This document shows positions 1-6,877 of a DNA stretch of 64,000 nt, in pieces. Numbering within the stretch: the stretch's first letter is position 1; every line of letters starts with the position of its first letter. The stretch covers positions 1 through 64,000 of the forward strand of contig NZ_JACVPJ010000006.1 in assembly GCF_018881975.1 (NCBI RefSeq), given 5' to 3'. Source of the stretch: Polynucleobacter sp. JS-Safj-400b-B2 (GTDB taxonomy: Bacteria; Pseudomonadota; Gammaproteobacteria; Burkholderiales; Burkholderiaceae). The notes beneath the pieces were generated by a model. It did not search any database and was not told where the DNA came from. It worked only from the letters and a program-made list of their open reading frames with translations. The translations under genes were made by a program, and so were the position numbers.

Positions 1-65
1 TTGATAGAATGACTCCGGATGAGATGTATTTTAAAACCCTGCCGTCAGCATTAAAGGCGGCTTAA
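1..65 (+). CDS. IS3-family transposase (OrfB), C-terminal tail only
   Basis: Reading from base 3, the frame gives DRMTPDEMYFKTLPSALKAA and then a TAA stop. The motif R-M-T-P-D-E-M-Y is typical of the last 25 residues of IS3-type integrase-core transposases, which catalyse DDE transposition. Only this tail is visible, so the catalytic residues cannot be judged. It differs from the IS3 transposase at 10823-11647, which ends in a Pro/Gln-rich tail, so two different elements are present in the region. Confidence 0.65.
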   Translation, partial: DRMTPDEMYFKTLPSALKAA

Positions 66-128
66 CCACAGCAAAGAATCCACTTATAAATTAAGGGAAA
101 TTGTTCAAAGGAACGGGGCCACTTCTGT
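1..128 (+). mobile_element. Right end of an IS3-type insertion sequence, cut by the window edge
   Basis: The first bases encode the C-terminus of an IS3-family transposase. About 40 bp later a GC-rich terminal stretch (GAACGGGGCCACTTCTGTTT) looks like the end of the element. The minus-strand gene at 105-590 reads into this stretch and stops there, which is what an insertion into that gene would give. The left end is outside the window, so the exact boundary and any target duplication cannot be confirmed. Confidence 0.6.
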
Positions 129-590
129 TTGCAAGACTCTTTTCACCCTTCCCGTACTTTTAGGTGAGATATCTACAGCAAAGCCTTGTTTAGAGGCAGT
201 GCGGCCAAATTTAGAAACACTATCAACATCAAAGCTCTCAAATGTTTTATCTACAGCAGCATCAAATCTATTACCCTTATAAATCTCCCAAACAGGGGCT
301 TCGGACTTTTCTAAATTAGCCCTAGCAAGTATTTTTGCCTTCTCAATGGCATTTACCGTGAATGATGGTTCATGTTCATTCCACCAGGGTTCTAGAGGCT
401 CCCTTTCAGGAACCTCCACCCCATGCTGCACCTTTGCCCAATACCCAAGCTTAGGTTTTGGTACCCCATAGGCCTTGCACCATTTACCTAGACCAACATC
501 TGATATGCCTAGTAGCTGAGCCACTTTAGTAGTGGGCTCAACCCAGAGCATTTCGTAAATCTCAGTTCTTGTGTAGCTCTCTTTTTCCAT
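105..590 (-). pseudogene. Hypothetical protein with N-terminal helix-turn-helix-like domain, 3' end replaced by an IS
   Basis: The 161-residue reading frame starts with MEKESYTRTEIYEMLWVEP. The first ~55 residues (YTRTEIYEMLW, TTKVAQLLGISDVGLGKWCKAYGVPKP, GYWAK) form a pattern I know from conserved bacterial proteins of unknown function that begin with an HTH-like segment. These are usually clearly longer than 160 residues. The final residues and the stop codon are encoded by the terminal sequence of the adjacent insertion sequence, so the native C-terminus is missing. It is the last gene of a minus-strand run of small unknown genes. It could be a DNA-binding protein, but no function can be assigned and it is probably inactive. 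Confidence 0.6.
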
Positions 591-624
591 CTTTCAAAGA
601 CCTAGCTTAGCAAGAGATTGAATA

Positions 625-849
625 TTAAAGCTTTAAGCATTTTGGTAACTTTTCAGTAGGATGTTTAGCTTTAAAGTTTTTAGCCATCTGCTTAAGAACT
701 GGAGTTCTAAATACATATCCTTGAATCATAATTTCATACATATTTTTAATTTCCTTTGAGCTCATCTTTGTTGACTCTGAAAGATACTTAATATATGGCT
801 TAATTATCTCAGCCTCCTCTTTTGTAAAACACCTTTTAAAGTTTGACAT
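625..849 (-). CDS. Small hypothetical protein (74 aa)
   Basis: A basic 74-residue protein that I do not recognise. It starts at an ATG preceded by a good Shine-Dalgarno (AAAGGA, about 7 nt upstream). It is predicted to be mostly helical, with many Lys residues and no membrane segment or signal peptide. It lies 60 bp downstream of the 910-1308 gene on the same strand and may be co-transcribed with it. The codons are AT-rich like the surrounding accessory genes. It could be a DNA-binding or accessory protein of the island, but nothing in the sequence proves it. Confidence 0.5.
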   Translation of the reverse strand: MSNFKRCFTKEEAEIIKPYIKYLSESTKMSSKEIKNMYEIMIQGYVFRTPVLKQMAKNFKAKHPTEKLPKCLKL

Positions 850-909
850 TCTTTAATCCTTTCTAATTTTTAAATTTCATGAATAAGTTTTTTAATAAAT
901 GAAGAATGC

Positions 910-1308
910 TTACAAAAACTGCTCCATGGGTATTGAACCATTTTCAACCTGCTCTGTAATATTAATTCCCCCAATACCCTCTAGCTTCTCAACAATTTCA
1001 TCCCCAGATAGGATTAAAGGAATTTCAAATAAATGAGCTGCAAGCGCCGCAAGGATCTGGCACCGACGTAACAAAACTTTTCCCTCCTGATCACTATTAA
1101 ACCAGCTGAGATTTCCCCTATTCCCAATTGTAGAATCGACGCTATCCCACATATCGGCATATTGCTTTTTAGACTTAGCCAAACCAATTCGTTCAATCAT
1201 ATGTGGAATATTTTCCATTAATTCAAAAAACATATCTGCTGGAATATCTATGGAATTCTCAAAGCCAAGTCCTTGCAGACCAATGGTGATCATATTTAAA
1301 TTATTCAT
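910..1308 (-). CDS. Hypothetical protein (132 aa)
   Basis: A 132-residue acidic protein that I do not recognise. There is no signal peptide, and the central stretch LLRRCQILAALAAHLFEIPLIL is hydrophobic and helical. The ATG directly follows the TAA of the upstream gene (1309-2148) with no spacer. A purine-rich AGAGGAAGG lies about 8 nt upstream inside that gene, so the two are almost certainly translated from one mRNA. No catalytic motif is visible. Confidence 0.55.
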   Translation of the reverse strand: MNNLNMITIGLQGLGFENSIDIPADMFFELMENIPHMIERIGLAKSKKQYADMWDSVDSTIGNRGNLSWFNSDQEGKVLLRRCQILAALAAHLFEIPLILSGDEIVEKLEGIGGINITEQVENGSIPMEQFL

Positions 1309-2148
1309 TTATTGAACCTTCCTCTCTTCGCATTTCCTTGCTTCTAGAATCTTTGCCAGTTCAGGCATCTCCTTTTCAATTCGTTCTTTACGAATTTCTA
1401 TTGATTTGTTATATAACTTACTAACAAGTTCCTCTGCATTTTCTAAATCACCGAGTTGATTACCAATCAACTGGACTGCACGATCATTAAATGCAGGATC
1501 AGCAGGAATATTGGCAATCACATAACGCATGCCTTCACGCTTTATACATGCGTAATACTCAAAAAATACATCTTTACGCTTGCTGAAATCCATTGGAGAT
1601 TCAAATACAGCAAAAGGCAACTCCTCACGTGCTAAACAATACCTCCAACCTAAGTCATATTTAAATTGCTCTAACTCCTCCTGCTTGGCTTTCGTTGCTG
1701 GATCTACACCTAAAGAGCGCATGTTTTCTACTCCACCGCATTCTTGAACAAAATCCTTAAATTGCTCTACTGAAATTTGATTAATAACAGCTGATTCGAT
1801 CACGCGAGCATAGACGTGAGCTGTTTTACGATCTGCACGGGTGATATATCGAACCAATACTCCAGCATCTGAGCTGTTTGATTGGACGCGAATCTTATAG
1901 CTATGAACCAGCTTGTGCTTCATATTACTGATCAACTTTTTTTTATCAGCAGCAGAATTAAGCTGTTGATATAAAGCGAAAATTTTTGCTAGCAAGTCAT
2001 ATAAAGCTAAACGTCCGCCAACAATATAGTTAGCATTAAATTGCTCATGCTCCTCTGCTAAATCATCAGCCTGGCTAATGAAGCTTTTGACGATGACTGG
2101 CGGAGTACTTTCCCTATTATTTTCTAATTCAATAATTTCGTTTTTCAT
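1309..2148 (-). CDS. Hypothetical protein (279 aa) sharing a segment with the neighbouring internal-repeat protein
   Basis: The start is placed at the ATG at 2148 because GAGGA lies 5 nt upstream; an in-frame upstream start at 2172 has no ribosome site. The protein is helical and charged, with no signal peptide. Residues ~105-175 (RADRKTAHVYARVIE through TKAKQEELEQFKYDLGWRY) resemble the repeated ~65-residue unit of the protein encoded at 2207-2821. Shared features are an Arg/His-x-Tyr-x-Arg start, a helical middle, a Thr-Lys-(Ala/Lys)-rich helix, and a Gly before an aromatic/Cys end. It is translationally coupled to the 910-1308 gene. The function is unknown; the relation to the neighbour suggests an old duplication or joint function. 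Confidence 0.55.
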   Translation of the reverse strand: MKNEIIELENNRESTPPVIVKSFISQADDLAEEHEQFNANYIVGGRLALYDLLAKIFALYQQLNSAADKKKLISNMKHKLVHSYKIRVQSNSSDAGVLVRYITRADRKTAHVYARVIESAVINQISVEQFKDFVQECGGVENMRSLGVDPATKAKQEELEQFKYDLGWRYCLAREELPFAVFESPMDFSKRKDVFFEYYACIKREGMRYVIANIPADPAFNDRAVQLIGNQLGDLENAEELVSKLYNKSIEIRKERIEKEMPELAKILEARKCEERKVQ

Positions 2149-2168
2149 TTTTTCCTCATTCGAATGAA

Positions 2169-2195
2169 GCAAGCATTACATTTTGTAACGCTTGC
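2169..2195. repeat. Imperfect 12-bp inverted repeat between two minus-strand genes
   Basis: The left arm is GCAAGCATTACA and the right arm TGTAACGCTTGC, separated by TTT. The arms match at 11 of 12 positions, and the mismatch can form G.U in RNA. It lies in the gap between the stop of 2207-2821 and the start of 1309-2148. It has no T-tract on the minus strand, so it may be an mRNA-processing or attenuation hairpin. Its right arm shares GTAACGCT with the palindrome family found at 6822, 8561, 10058 and 12541. Confidence 0.55.
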
Positions 2196-2206
2196 ATATC
2201 TTTTTA

Positions 2207-2821
2207 TTAGTGAAATGTAACTTTAGATAAATCTATAAATTTCATTCCCAACTTGTCAGATGCATTTTTTCTCGCAGTTTGTACTTTCTCATCACGTATG
2301 CACCAATTAAATTTCTTTTCGGCAATTTCTTCTATTGCATCAAAAGTCTTTAAATCAGTAATATCTAGATCAATGCCCTGCTTAACTTTATGCATTGCTT
2401 TATAAAAAGCCTCGATGCAGCCTGCGCCTAACTTATCGGCCATATAAGCACCAAACTTATGTGCTGCAGTTTTTTCTTGATTTAGATTGGTCATCATCTG
2501 TAAATGAACAACTAAACCATCCCTATCAATAAATTGCATTCCATACTTTTTGCATGCTTTAAGTCTAGCCTTGGTTACAGCTGCATCTTTTAAACACATA
2601 CCATGCTTTTCATAAGTCAGCGCATCAATCTTGTCTAGTACCTTCAAGTCATCTCTGTTCAAAGTATCTTTATTCAGTACCTTTCCAATAGCACGCGAAT
2701 ATATGTGTAATTCGGACCTTTCTAAAGAGTGAGTAATTGTTGTATTCACATCTAATAAGTTTTGCCCACTAAACCCATCAATTGCGTTGGTTAGCTTTAT
2801 CTTTTCTTGTGTAAATTGCAT
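2207..2821 (-). CDS. Hypothetical protein with two tandem ~65-residue repeats (204 aa)
   Basis: The ATG at 2821 has AGGAG about 9 nt upstream. The protein contains two copies of one unit, residues ~42-106 and ~139-203. Aligned features are (S/Y)xA(I/M)xKV at the start, (D/T)DLKxxDxI in the middle, (H/N)x-C-(L/I)-(K/R)-D before a charged helix, then KxG-M-(Q/K)-F-I-D near the end. Each unit has one conserved Cys after the second helix. A similar unit can be seen once in the product of the next gene downstream (1309-2148). There is no signal peptide. It is transcribed divergently from the 2933-3787 gene across a region with a strong inverted repeat. The function is unknown; such repeats often mediate protein or nucleic-acid binding, which is an inference only. 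Confidence 0.6.
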   Translation of the reverse strand: MQFTQEKIKLTNAIDGFSGQNLLDVNTTITHSLERSELHIYSRAIGKVLNKDTLNRDDLKVLDKIDALTYEKHGMCLKDAAVTKARLKACKKYGMQFIDRDGLVVHLQMMTNLNQEKTAAHKFGAYMADKLGAGCIEAFYKAMHKVKQGIDLDITDLKTFDAIEEIAEKKFNWCIRDEKVQTARKNASDKLGMKFIDLSKVTFH

Positions 2822-2876
2822 TTTTAAGACTCCTAATAAACATAGCGAAATTGCTATAACTCTATTAGAATCTTTG

Positions 2877-2922
2877 TTAACAAGTATTATTATTACTATC
2901 TTTATTACAAAATACTTGTTAA
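2877..2922. promoter_or_regulatory. Divergent promoter region with a perfect 12-bp inverted repeat
   Basis: TTAACAAGTATT at 2877-2888 is repeated as its exact reverse complement at 2911-2922, with a 22-nt AT-rich spacer. The repeat lies between the divergent genes starting at 2821 (minus) and 2933 (plus) and contains TATTAT-like -10 sequences. The spacing fits two half-sites about four helical turns apart, as for a dimeric or looping regulator. The plus gene starts 10 bp after the repeat and has no Shine-Dalgarno. Confidence 0.6.
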
Positions 2923-2932
2923 TATTAATAGT

Positions 2933-3787
2933 ATGAAAAACAGTCCAAAAACCCGTTTCCCATTACTTGAATTTGGAGCTGACTTTGACCACTCTGGAGT
3001 GTCTGTAGCGCCAGATTGGCGTTATGACTTGATATGCGACTACTTAAAAGCTAGTCCCAGCTATGAGTTTGTTTATAGAAAGCTACAAGGTCAAAAGAGC
3101 CCATATGCACAGCCAAAGGATTTAAAAGTCGTAGAGCAAGTATTAAAGGACTTTGGCGCTATCTATAAGATGAATGAAGTTACCTGGTGGCAGCAGATAG
3201 GTATGCAGCTATATGGCATCCAAGCTGCTACTGCCAAAGTTAGGTTGGCTGGCGAGCTAAATGAAAATAGTAAATCAATATCTATTAATAAGTCCATGTA
3301 CCAAAGCTTGGTGTTTGAGATACCCCTCAGCCTAACTATCTCGGAAGCGGTGAAACAAGTTAAGCAATTGGCCAAAGGCTATGAGTTTTCTACATCTATA
3401 CCCAAAACACTTAAACCCAAGTACCAACTGGAAAAGATCAAGTTAAGACAAAAGAATTTACAACAAGGACTTCAAGCCCTGCGCATGTATAAAAAGAAAA
3501 TGCAGCTTTGGCAAATTGGCAATCGATTGAACCTTGTACCAAGCCAAACCTTTGATGAGATGCTATTAGAAACTAAAATGGCCTATAAATATTCGGCTAA
3601 TAAGGAGGTGATGAGTATTGCAGCTAGTAGACTCATCAAAAATGCTGCCTTAGTTGCTGAGAATGCTGCCCGTGGACGCTTTCCAAACAACCGCCCATTT
3701 AAAGAGGCAATACTGACCCCTTATGAACGAGAAGCTGGAAGACCAGCAGGTAGCAGTGCACCTAAACGGAGAAAAGCATTAGATTAG
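2933..3787 (+). CDS. Conserved hypothetical accessory-region protein (284 aa)
   Basis: The protein is basic and soluble. It has an N-terminal segment (PDWRYDLICDYLKASPSYEFVYRKLQG), long helical charged stretches in the middle (KLRQKNLQQGLQALRMYKKKMQLW), and a basic tail ending in PAGSSAPKRRKALD. The N-terminal pattern of Trp-Arg-Tyr followed by a hydrophobic helix and a Pro-Ser-Tyr turn recalls hypothetical proteins common on plasmids and integrated elements, but I cannot name a family with certainty. The ATG at 2933 has no ribosome site and the promoter repeat ends 10 bp before it, so the mRNA may be leaderless. The last 9 bp overlap, tail to tail, the end of the recombinase gene at 3779-4351. 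A nucleic-acid-binding role is plausible from the charge but unproven. Confidence 0.55.
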   Translation: MKNSPKTRFPLLEFGADFDHSGVSVAPDWRYDLICDYLKASPSYEFVYRKLQGQKSPYAQPKDLKVVEQVLKDFGAIYKMNEVTWWQQIGMQLYGIQAATAKVRLAGELNENSKSISINKSMYQSLVFEIPLSLTISEAVKQVKQLAKGYEFSTSIPKTLKPKYQLEKIKLRQKNLQQGLQALRMYKKKMQLWQIGNRLNLVPSQTFDEMLLETKMAYKYSANKEVMSIAASRLIKNAALVAENAARGRFPNNRPFKEAILTPYEREAGRPAGSSAPKRRKALD

Positions 3788-4351
3788 CTCTACAGCTCTT
3801 CGCTTCATATCATCGTTCACATCAATATAAGCTTGTGTAGTGCTGATGTTCTTATGACCTGCCAAGCTCATAAGCACTCTCACACCAATCCCTTTGCTAG
3901 CCAAGTTAGTGATAAAGCTTCTACGTCCACTATGACTCGTGGCCCCTTCTATTTGGCATTGCCTATAGATGCCATTCATATGCTGAGTTAATGTATTAGC
4001 AGTAAAGCCTCTTCGTGGAAACTTCTGGGTAGGAAAGAAGGCCCACTGGGAATCTCTGGTTTTTAGAGTATCTGCATAACTCTGTAATTCAATCCTCAGT
4101 TTCTCATTCACAAATACAGTGCGAGCTATCGCACCTTTAGTCTGCTCAGCACTCAAGCGAATCTCGCTTTTCACCGTCAAATTGGCGTCTAAAACATCGC
4201 ACATGCGTAGCGCAGCAACTTCACCCACTCTAAGTCCAGCCCAATGCGTTAGTAGCAATATCGCCCTATTACGCTGGGCATATTTAGATAGTTTTACGTA
4301 ATCAAGTACTCGTTCTAATTCTTCAGTTTTAAATGTCTTTGCTTGTGCCAT
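3779..4351 (-). CDS. Minimal tyrosine recombinase (190 aa, catalytic domain only)
   Basis: The whole protein is a tyrosine recombinase catalytic domain. GLRVGEVAALR carries the first Arg (about residue 41), HSGRRSFITNLASKG the His-x-x-Arg (about residues 141-144), and GHKNISTTQAYID the late His and the nucleophilic Tyr (about residue 177). The N-terminal SAM-like core-binding domain of ordinary integrases is absent. At ~190 residues it has the size of FimB/FimE-type invertases, which flip a promoter segment, although many small orphan recombinases of unknown target have this form. AGGAG lies 9 nt before the ATG, and nested inverted repeats lie just upstream. Catalytic residues look intact, so it is probably active. 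Confidence 0.8.
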   Translation of the reverse strand: MAQAKTFKTEELERVLDYVKLSKYAQRNRAILLLTHWAGLRVGEVAALRMCDVLDANLTVKSEIRLSAEQTKGAIARTVFVNEKLRIELQSYADTLKTRDSQWAFFPTQKFPRRGFTANTLTQHMNGIYRQCQIEGATSHSGRRSFITNLASKGIGVRVLMSLAGHKNISTTQAYIDVNDDMKRRAVELI

Positions 4352-4388
4352 ATAGCTAGCTCCTAAAAGTAATATTTACTTAGCTATA
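4351..4388. promoter_or_regulatory. Nested inverted repeats at the recombinase start
   Basis: Outer arms TATAGCTA (4351-4358) and TAGCTATA (4381-4388) enclose an inner repeat AAGTAA-TAT-TTACTT (4367-4381). The Shine-Dalgarno of the minus-strand recombinase lies between the left outer arm and the inner repeat. This could be an operator, a translational hairpin, or a recombination site for the small recombinase itself. Confidence 0.5.
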
Positions 4389-4479
4389 AGCATATTTTCT
4401 GATGTATGGAATGGACAACCGAGAGTGTCAAAATGCCACAGTGTATGTGATCTCTAGGTTTTCAATGACTTACAAGCTG

Positions 4480-4512
4480 AACTACAGGAAAGCTAGATTT
4501 CCTGTAGTTTTT
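4480..4512 (+). terminator. Strong hairpin with a following T-run, orphan
   Basis: AACTACAGGAAA (4480-4491) pairs perfectly over 12 bp with TTTCCTGTAGTT (4498-4509) across a 6-nt loop, and the plus strand continues with T residues to 4512. This has the form of an intrinsic terminator for plus-strand transcription, although no plus-strand gene lies directly upstream. It sits between two minus-strand genes, so it may instead block antisense transcription or be the end of a small RNA. Confidence 0.5.
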
Positions 4513-4587
4513 AAAACTGTAGAATTTTTCTGAAAAACAATGGCATAAATGACTAAATTTATAAGGTATCGAATAATTTTTTAGCTA

Positions 4588-4944
4588 TTAAACATCAAAC
4601 CAAACTCTAACCCTTTCATAGATAGATGCGTCCTCATCTCCAGCTCTATTTTCATCTTCATCTTCTTCATTCAAAAACTCATTCCAGGCATAAGCTGCAA
4701 TCTCGAAGGAAAATACACCCTTATTCTGCTTTATAAGACCCCCAGCATCAGCACCCAGCATCCAATCAATGGCCTCCTCAAACTCCCCTTCTTCATCAGC
4801 ATCTCGTAGCCAATACCTAATAAAGTTTTTACCAGATTCAAGTAGTTCATCTTGAAAGATATAAATCCTTTTATAAAAATCATTAGATATTGCCTCAGTT
4901 TTAGATGTTTGATCTATATTAGAAGAACTCTTTTTAGAACTCAT
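4588..4944 (-). CDS. Acidic hypothetical protein (118 aa)
   Basis: The 118-residue product is strongly acidic. A Ser-rich N-terminus (MSSKKSSSNIDQ) is followed by a helical Trp- and Asp/Glu-rich body (YWLRDADEEGEFEEAIDWMLGADAGG) and the run LNEEDEDENRAGDEDAS. There is no signal peptide or membrane segment. I do not recognise a family. Small acidic proteins in mobile regions are sometimes DNA mimics or antitoxins, but nothing here decides that. It is flanked by non-coding DNA on both sides and seems to be a single-gene unit. Confidence 0.5.
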   Translation of the reverse strand: MSSKKSSSNIDQTSKTEAISNDFYKRIYIFQDELLESGKNFIRYWLRDADEEGEFEEAIDWMLGADAGGLIKQNKGVFSFEIAAYAWNEFLNEEDEDENRAGDEDASIYERVRVWFDV

Positions 4945-5372
4945 GATTTATCCCTTCGAAATTCGATTGCATTCATAACTGCATTACTTCAGGGCGAAAC
5001 AAGTTCGCCCGTTCTTCGCTCACGCTCATCACATTTACTTCTTCTTATATTACAGAATATTCATGACTGGATAAATGGTTTTATGACTTGATTGGGCTAT
5101 AGATTCTTTAGTCAAACGACGGCTATAGCGCTAGGAAAGCACTATTCGCCGCCGCTTACGTGTAGATTGGCACTATGAGTTCCTCAGCAACACGACTCTA
5201 AAAGAATTTATTGGAGACAGATGTATTAAAACTCCAAACCCTAGATTTGAGGGAATTCTGCGGCCTACTTGTGGTGCATAACCTTTAGAGCAGTTATGCC
5301 AAGTGCGGGCTCATTAGCCGACGTATTACAACCCGCGTTTTTGCCGTTTAAGGTGGGCTAACCTCACTACAT
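4945..5372. other. 428-bp gap without a recognisable gene; one short hairpin
   Basis: I see no convincing reading frame. The only clear structure is a perfect hairpin at 4992-5010, GGGCGAA-ACAAG-TTCGCCC, just upstream of the 4588-4944 gene start. GC-richer patches around 5130-5170 and 5270-5350 contrast with the AT-rich genes beside them and may be remnants of another sequence. No tRNA or conserved RNA could be recognised. Confidence 0.4.
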
Positions 5373-5672
5373 TTAACTCTGCCTATGTAATTGCCTACGT
5401 ATCTTTTTATATAAATTAAGTACTTGATACATTCGTCGAGGAGTTGCCTTTTTATTGAAATCCTTAATGAGTTCAATTTGCTCTAGTGTTAATAAATCTT
5501 TGAAGTCTTCCAACAACTGCTTACTAGCTGCTAGCGCTCTTACTAAATCAATCTCTAAATCAGGATTAAAAAAATTTCTTGGGTTATATCCATTAGATTT
5601 AAGCCAGCGATCCCTAAGCTTCATATCTTTAATCGTTCGATAACTTTGCATAAAGATATTTAGCAATACCAA
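5373..5672 (-). CDS. Small basic hypothetical protein (99 aa)
   Basis: I placed the start at a TTG (5672) because AAGGTG lies 4 nt upstream; the first ATG (5651) has no ribosome site. The protein is basic and helical: KDMKLRDRWLKSNGYNPRNFF, then a Leu/Glu-rich helix (LLEDFKDLLTLEQIELIKDF) and a basic tail KKATPRRMYQVLNLYKKIRRQ. There is no membrane segment or signal peptide and no family I recognise. The charge and size would suit a nucleic-acid-binding or regulatory protein. Confidence 0.5.
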   Translation of the reverse strand: MVLLNIFMQSYRTIKDMKLRDRWLKSNGYNPRNFFNPDLEIDLVRALAASKQLLEDFKDLLTLEQIELIKDFNKKATPRRMYQVLNLYKKIRRQLHRQS

Positions 5673-5806
5673 TGATCACCTTATTCTTTTTTACTTCTCC
5701 ATAGATTTCAATGGCTTATAAGGCTGATTTTCTGGATTTTTTCGGTAGGAATTTCTAATCTCTGAAGCTACTGTATTAAATATACAAACAGCAAAAGGAG
5801 TGTGAA

Positions 5807-6250
5807 ATGTCAGTATTAAGTAGTTTTGAGTTAACCACAAGTAAGAAGGCTATAAAAGCTAGTCCCATAGTGCATCGACGCAATAAGTTAGTAGCTAAAA
5901 TCCATGAACAGCTAGAGCTTTGTGAGGCCAAAAAGAATGGGCAGTTATATGCGCCTAAAAAGCTTCGTACATATATCAACAAGCAAACTGGGCAGCGCAT
6001 GACTGTAGAAGCAGTCAAACGAATTAAAGAATGGCACTGGACTGCACCAGATGGACTAATTCACTTATCAGTCAAATATGGATCCAAAGTCTTACCACTG
6101 GCAGCAGATGGTAGTAATGCCATAGTGTGCGCCAATACAGATGCTTTGATATATGTACTTAAGACTCTTAAAACAGCCGTCTTAGATGGTGAACTAGATA
6201 CTGCAATCACCGCAGCAAGTAATTTTACTAAATCGAGTTTTAATAGGTAG
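5807..6250 (+). CDS. Conserved hypothetical protein, DUF6641-like (147 aa)
   Basis: The ATG follows a good AAAAGGAG ribosome site. The layout is an N-terminal stretch ending in SPIVHRRNKLVAKIHEQLELCEA, a middle with KRIKEWHWTAPDGLIHLSVKYGSKVLPLA, and a C-terminal helix (VLKTLKTAVLDGELDTAITAAS). It matches my memory of a short protein family of unknown function common in proteobacterial integrated elements (DUF6641). The family name is from memory and was not checked by search. There is no catalytic motif. It is followed 39 bp later by the Pro/Lys-rich gene at 6290 on the same strand, so the two may form an operon. Confidence 0.6.
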   Translation: MSVLSSFELTTSKKAIKASPIVHRRNKLVAKIHEQLELCEAKKNGQLYAPKKLRTYINKQTGQRMTVEAVKRIKEWHWTAPDGLIHLSVKYGSKVLPLAADGSNAIVCANTDALIYVLKTLKTAVLDGELDTAITAASNFTKSSFNR

Positions 6251-6289
6251 ATAGTTAGTTCGGGCTAAATATATGAATAGGAGAATATC

Positions 6290-6757
6290 TTGCGTATAAA
6301 TGAATTTACTAGCCCCGAAGATCAATTGGCTTTACTCAAAATCCTCATGGATGGCGCTTGGGCGGCTTTTAGTTGGGAGCGGCGATTAAAAGCGCCAGCA
6401 ACTAAGTCTTACAGAACGACTCCATTGAAAAAAATAGTGAAGGCAAAGGTCTCTCCGAAACCTAAAAAAGCACCTTATGCAGCACCCCCCAAGCCACTGC
6501 CAAAGCCGAAACCAATACCTCAAACACCGACACAAATAAAATACCAACAGCACAAGCATCAACAAAACTATGCGCAAGCAGTTAAAAAGGCTTTTGATAA
6601 AGATATGGCTAAGATGCCAAAGTCATTGCAGCCATTACCAACTAATATCATTAGCCCTATTGGGGGCGGAAATCCTGAGTTTAATAAAAAATTGGAATTG
6701 GCAAGAAAACAAGGCGAGCAAAACCGCTCTAATGGATCACTACCGCATTCTTATTAG
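6290..6757 (+). CDS. Hypothetical protein with Pro/Lys-rich linker (155 aa)
   Basis: Translation probably starts at the TTG at 6290, since AGGAG is 6 nt upstream and no ATG is better placed. A short N-terminal domain (~35 residues, with MDGAWAAFSWERRL) is followed by a low-complexity linker, residues ~45-85, rich in Pro and Lys (KPKKAPYAAPPKPLPKPKP). Then comes a polar region with QQHKHQQN and a C-terminal basic helix. Such linkers are extended and often bind DNA or membranes, but the role is unknown. It lies directly downstream of the 5807 gene and upstream of a copy of the palindromic repeat. Confidence 0.5.
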   Translation: MRINEFTSPEDQLALLKILMDGAWAAFSWERRLKAPATKSYRTTPLKKIVKAKVSPKPKKAPYAAPPKPLPKPKPIPQTPTQIKYQQHKHQQNYAQAVKKAFDKDMAKMPKSLQPLPTNIISPIGGGNPEFNKKLELARKQGEQNRSNGSLPHSY

Positions 6758-6821
6758 TCAAATCGATTTTCTTACTCATCACGCAGACAGGCTATACGAG
6801 CCGCAATACAGATACTTTCTA

Positions 6822-6842
6822 AGCGTTACTTTAAGTAACGCT
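6822..6842. repeat. Palindromic repeat, copy 1
   Basis: Arms AGCGTTACTT and AAGTAACGCT flank a single central T. The copy lies 65 bp after the end of the 6290-6757 gene and just before exoX. Further copies are at 8561, 10058 and 12541. Confidence 0.8.
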
Positions 6843-6877
6843 CATAATTACACCTATAACTACAAACCCCATTACTT

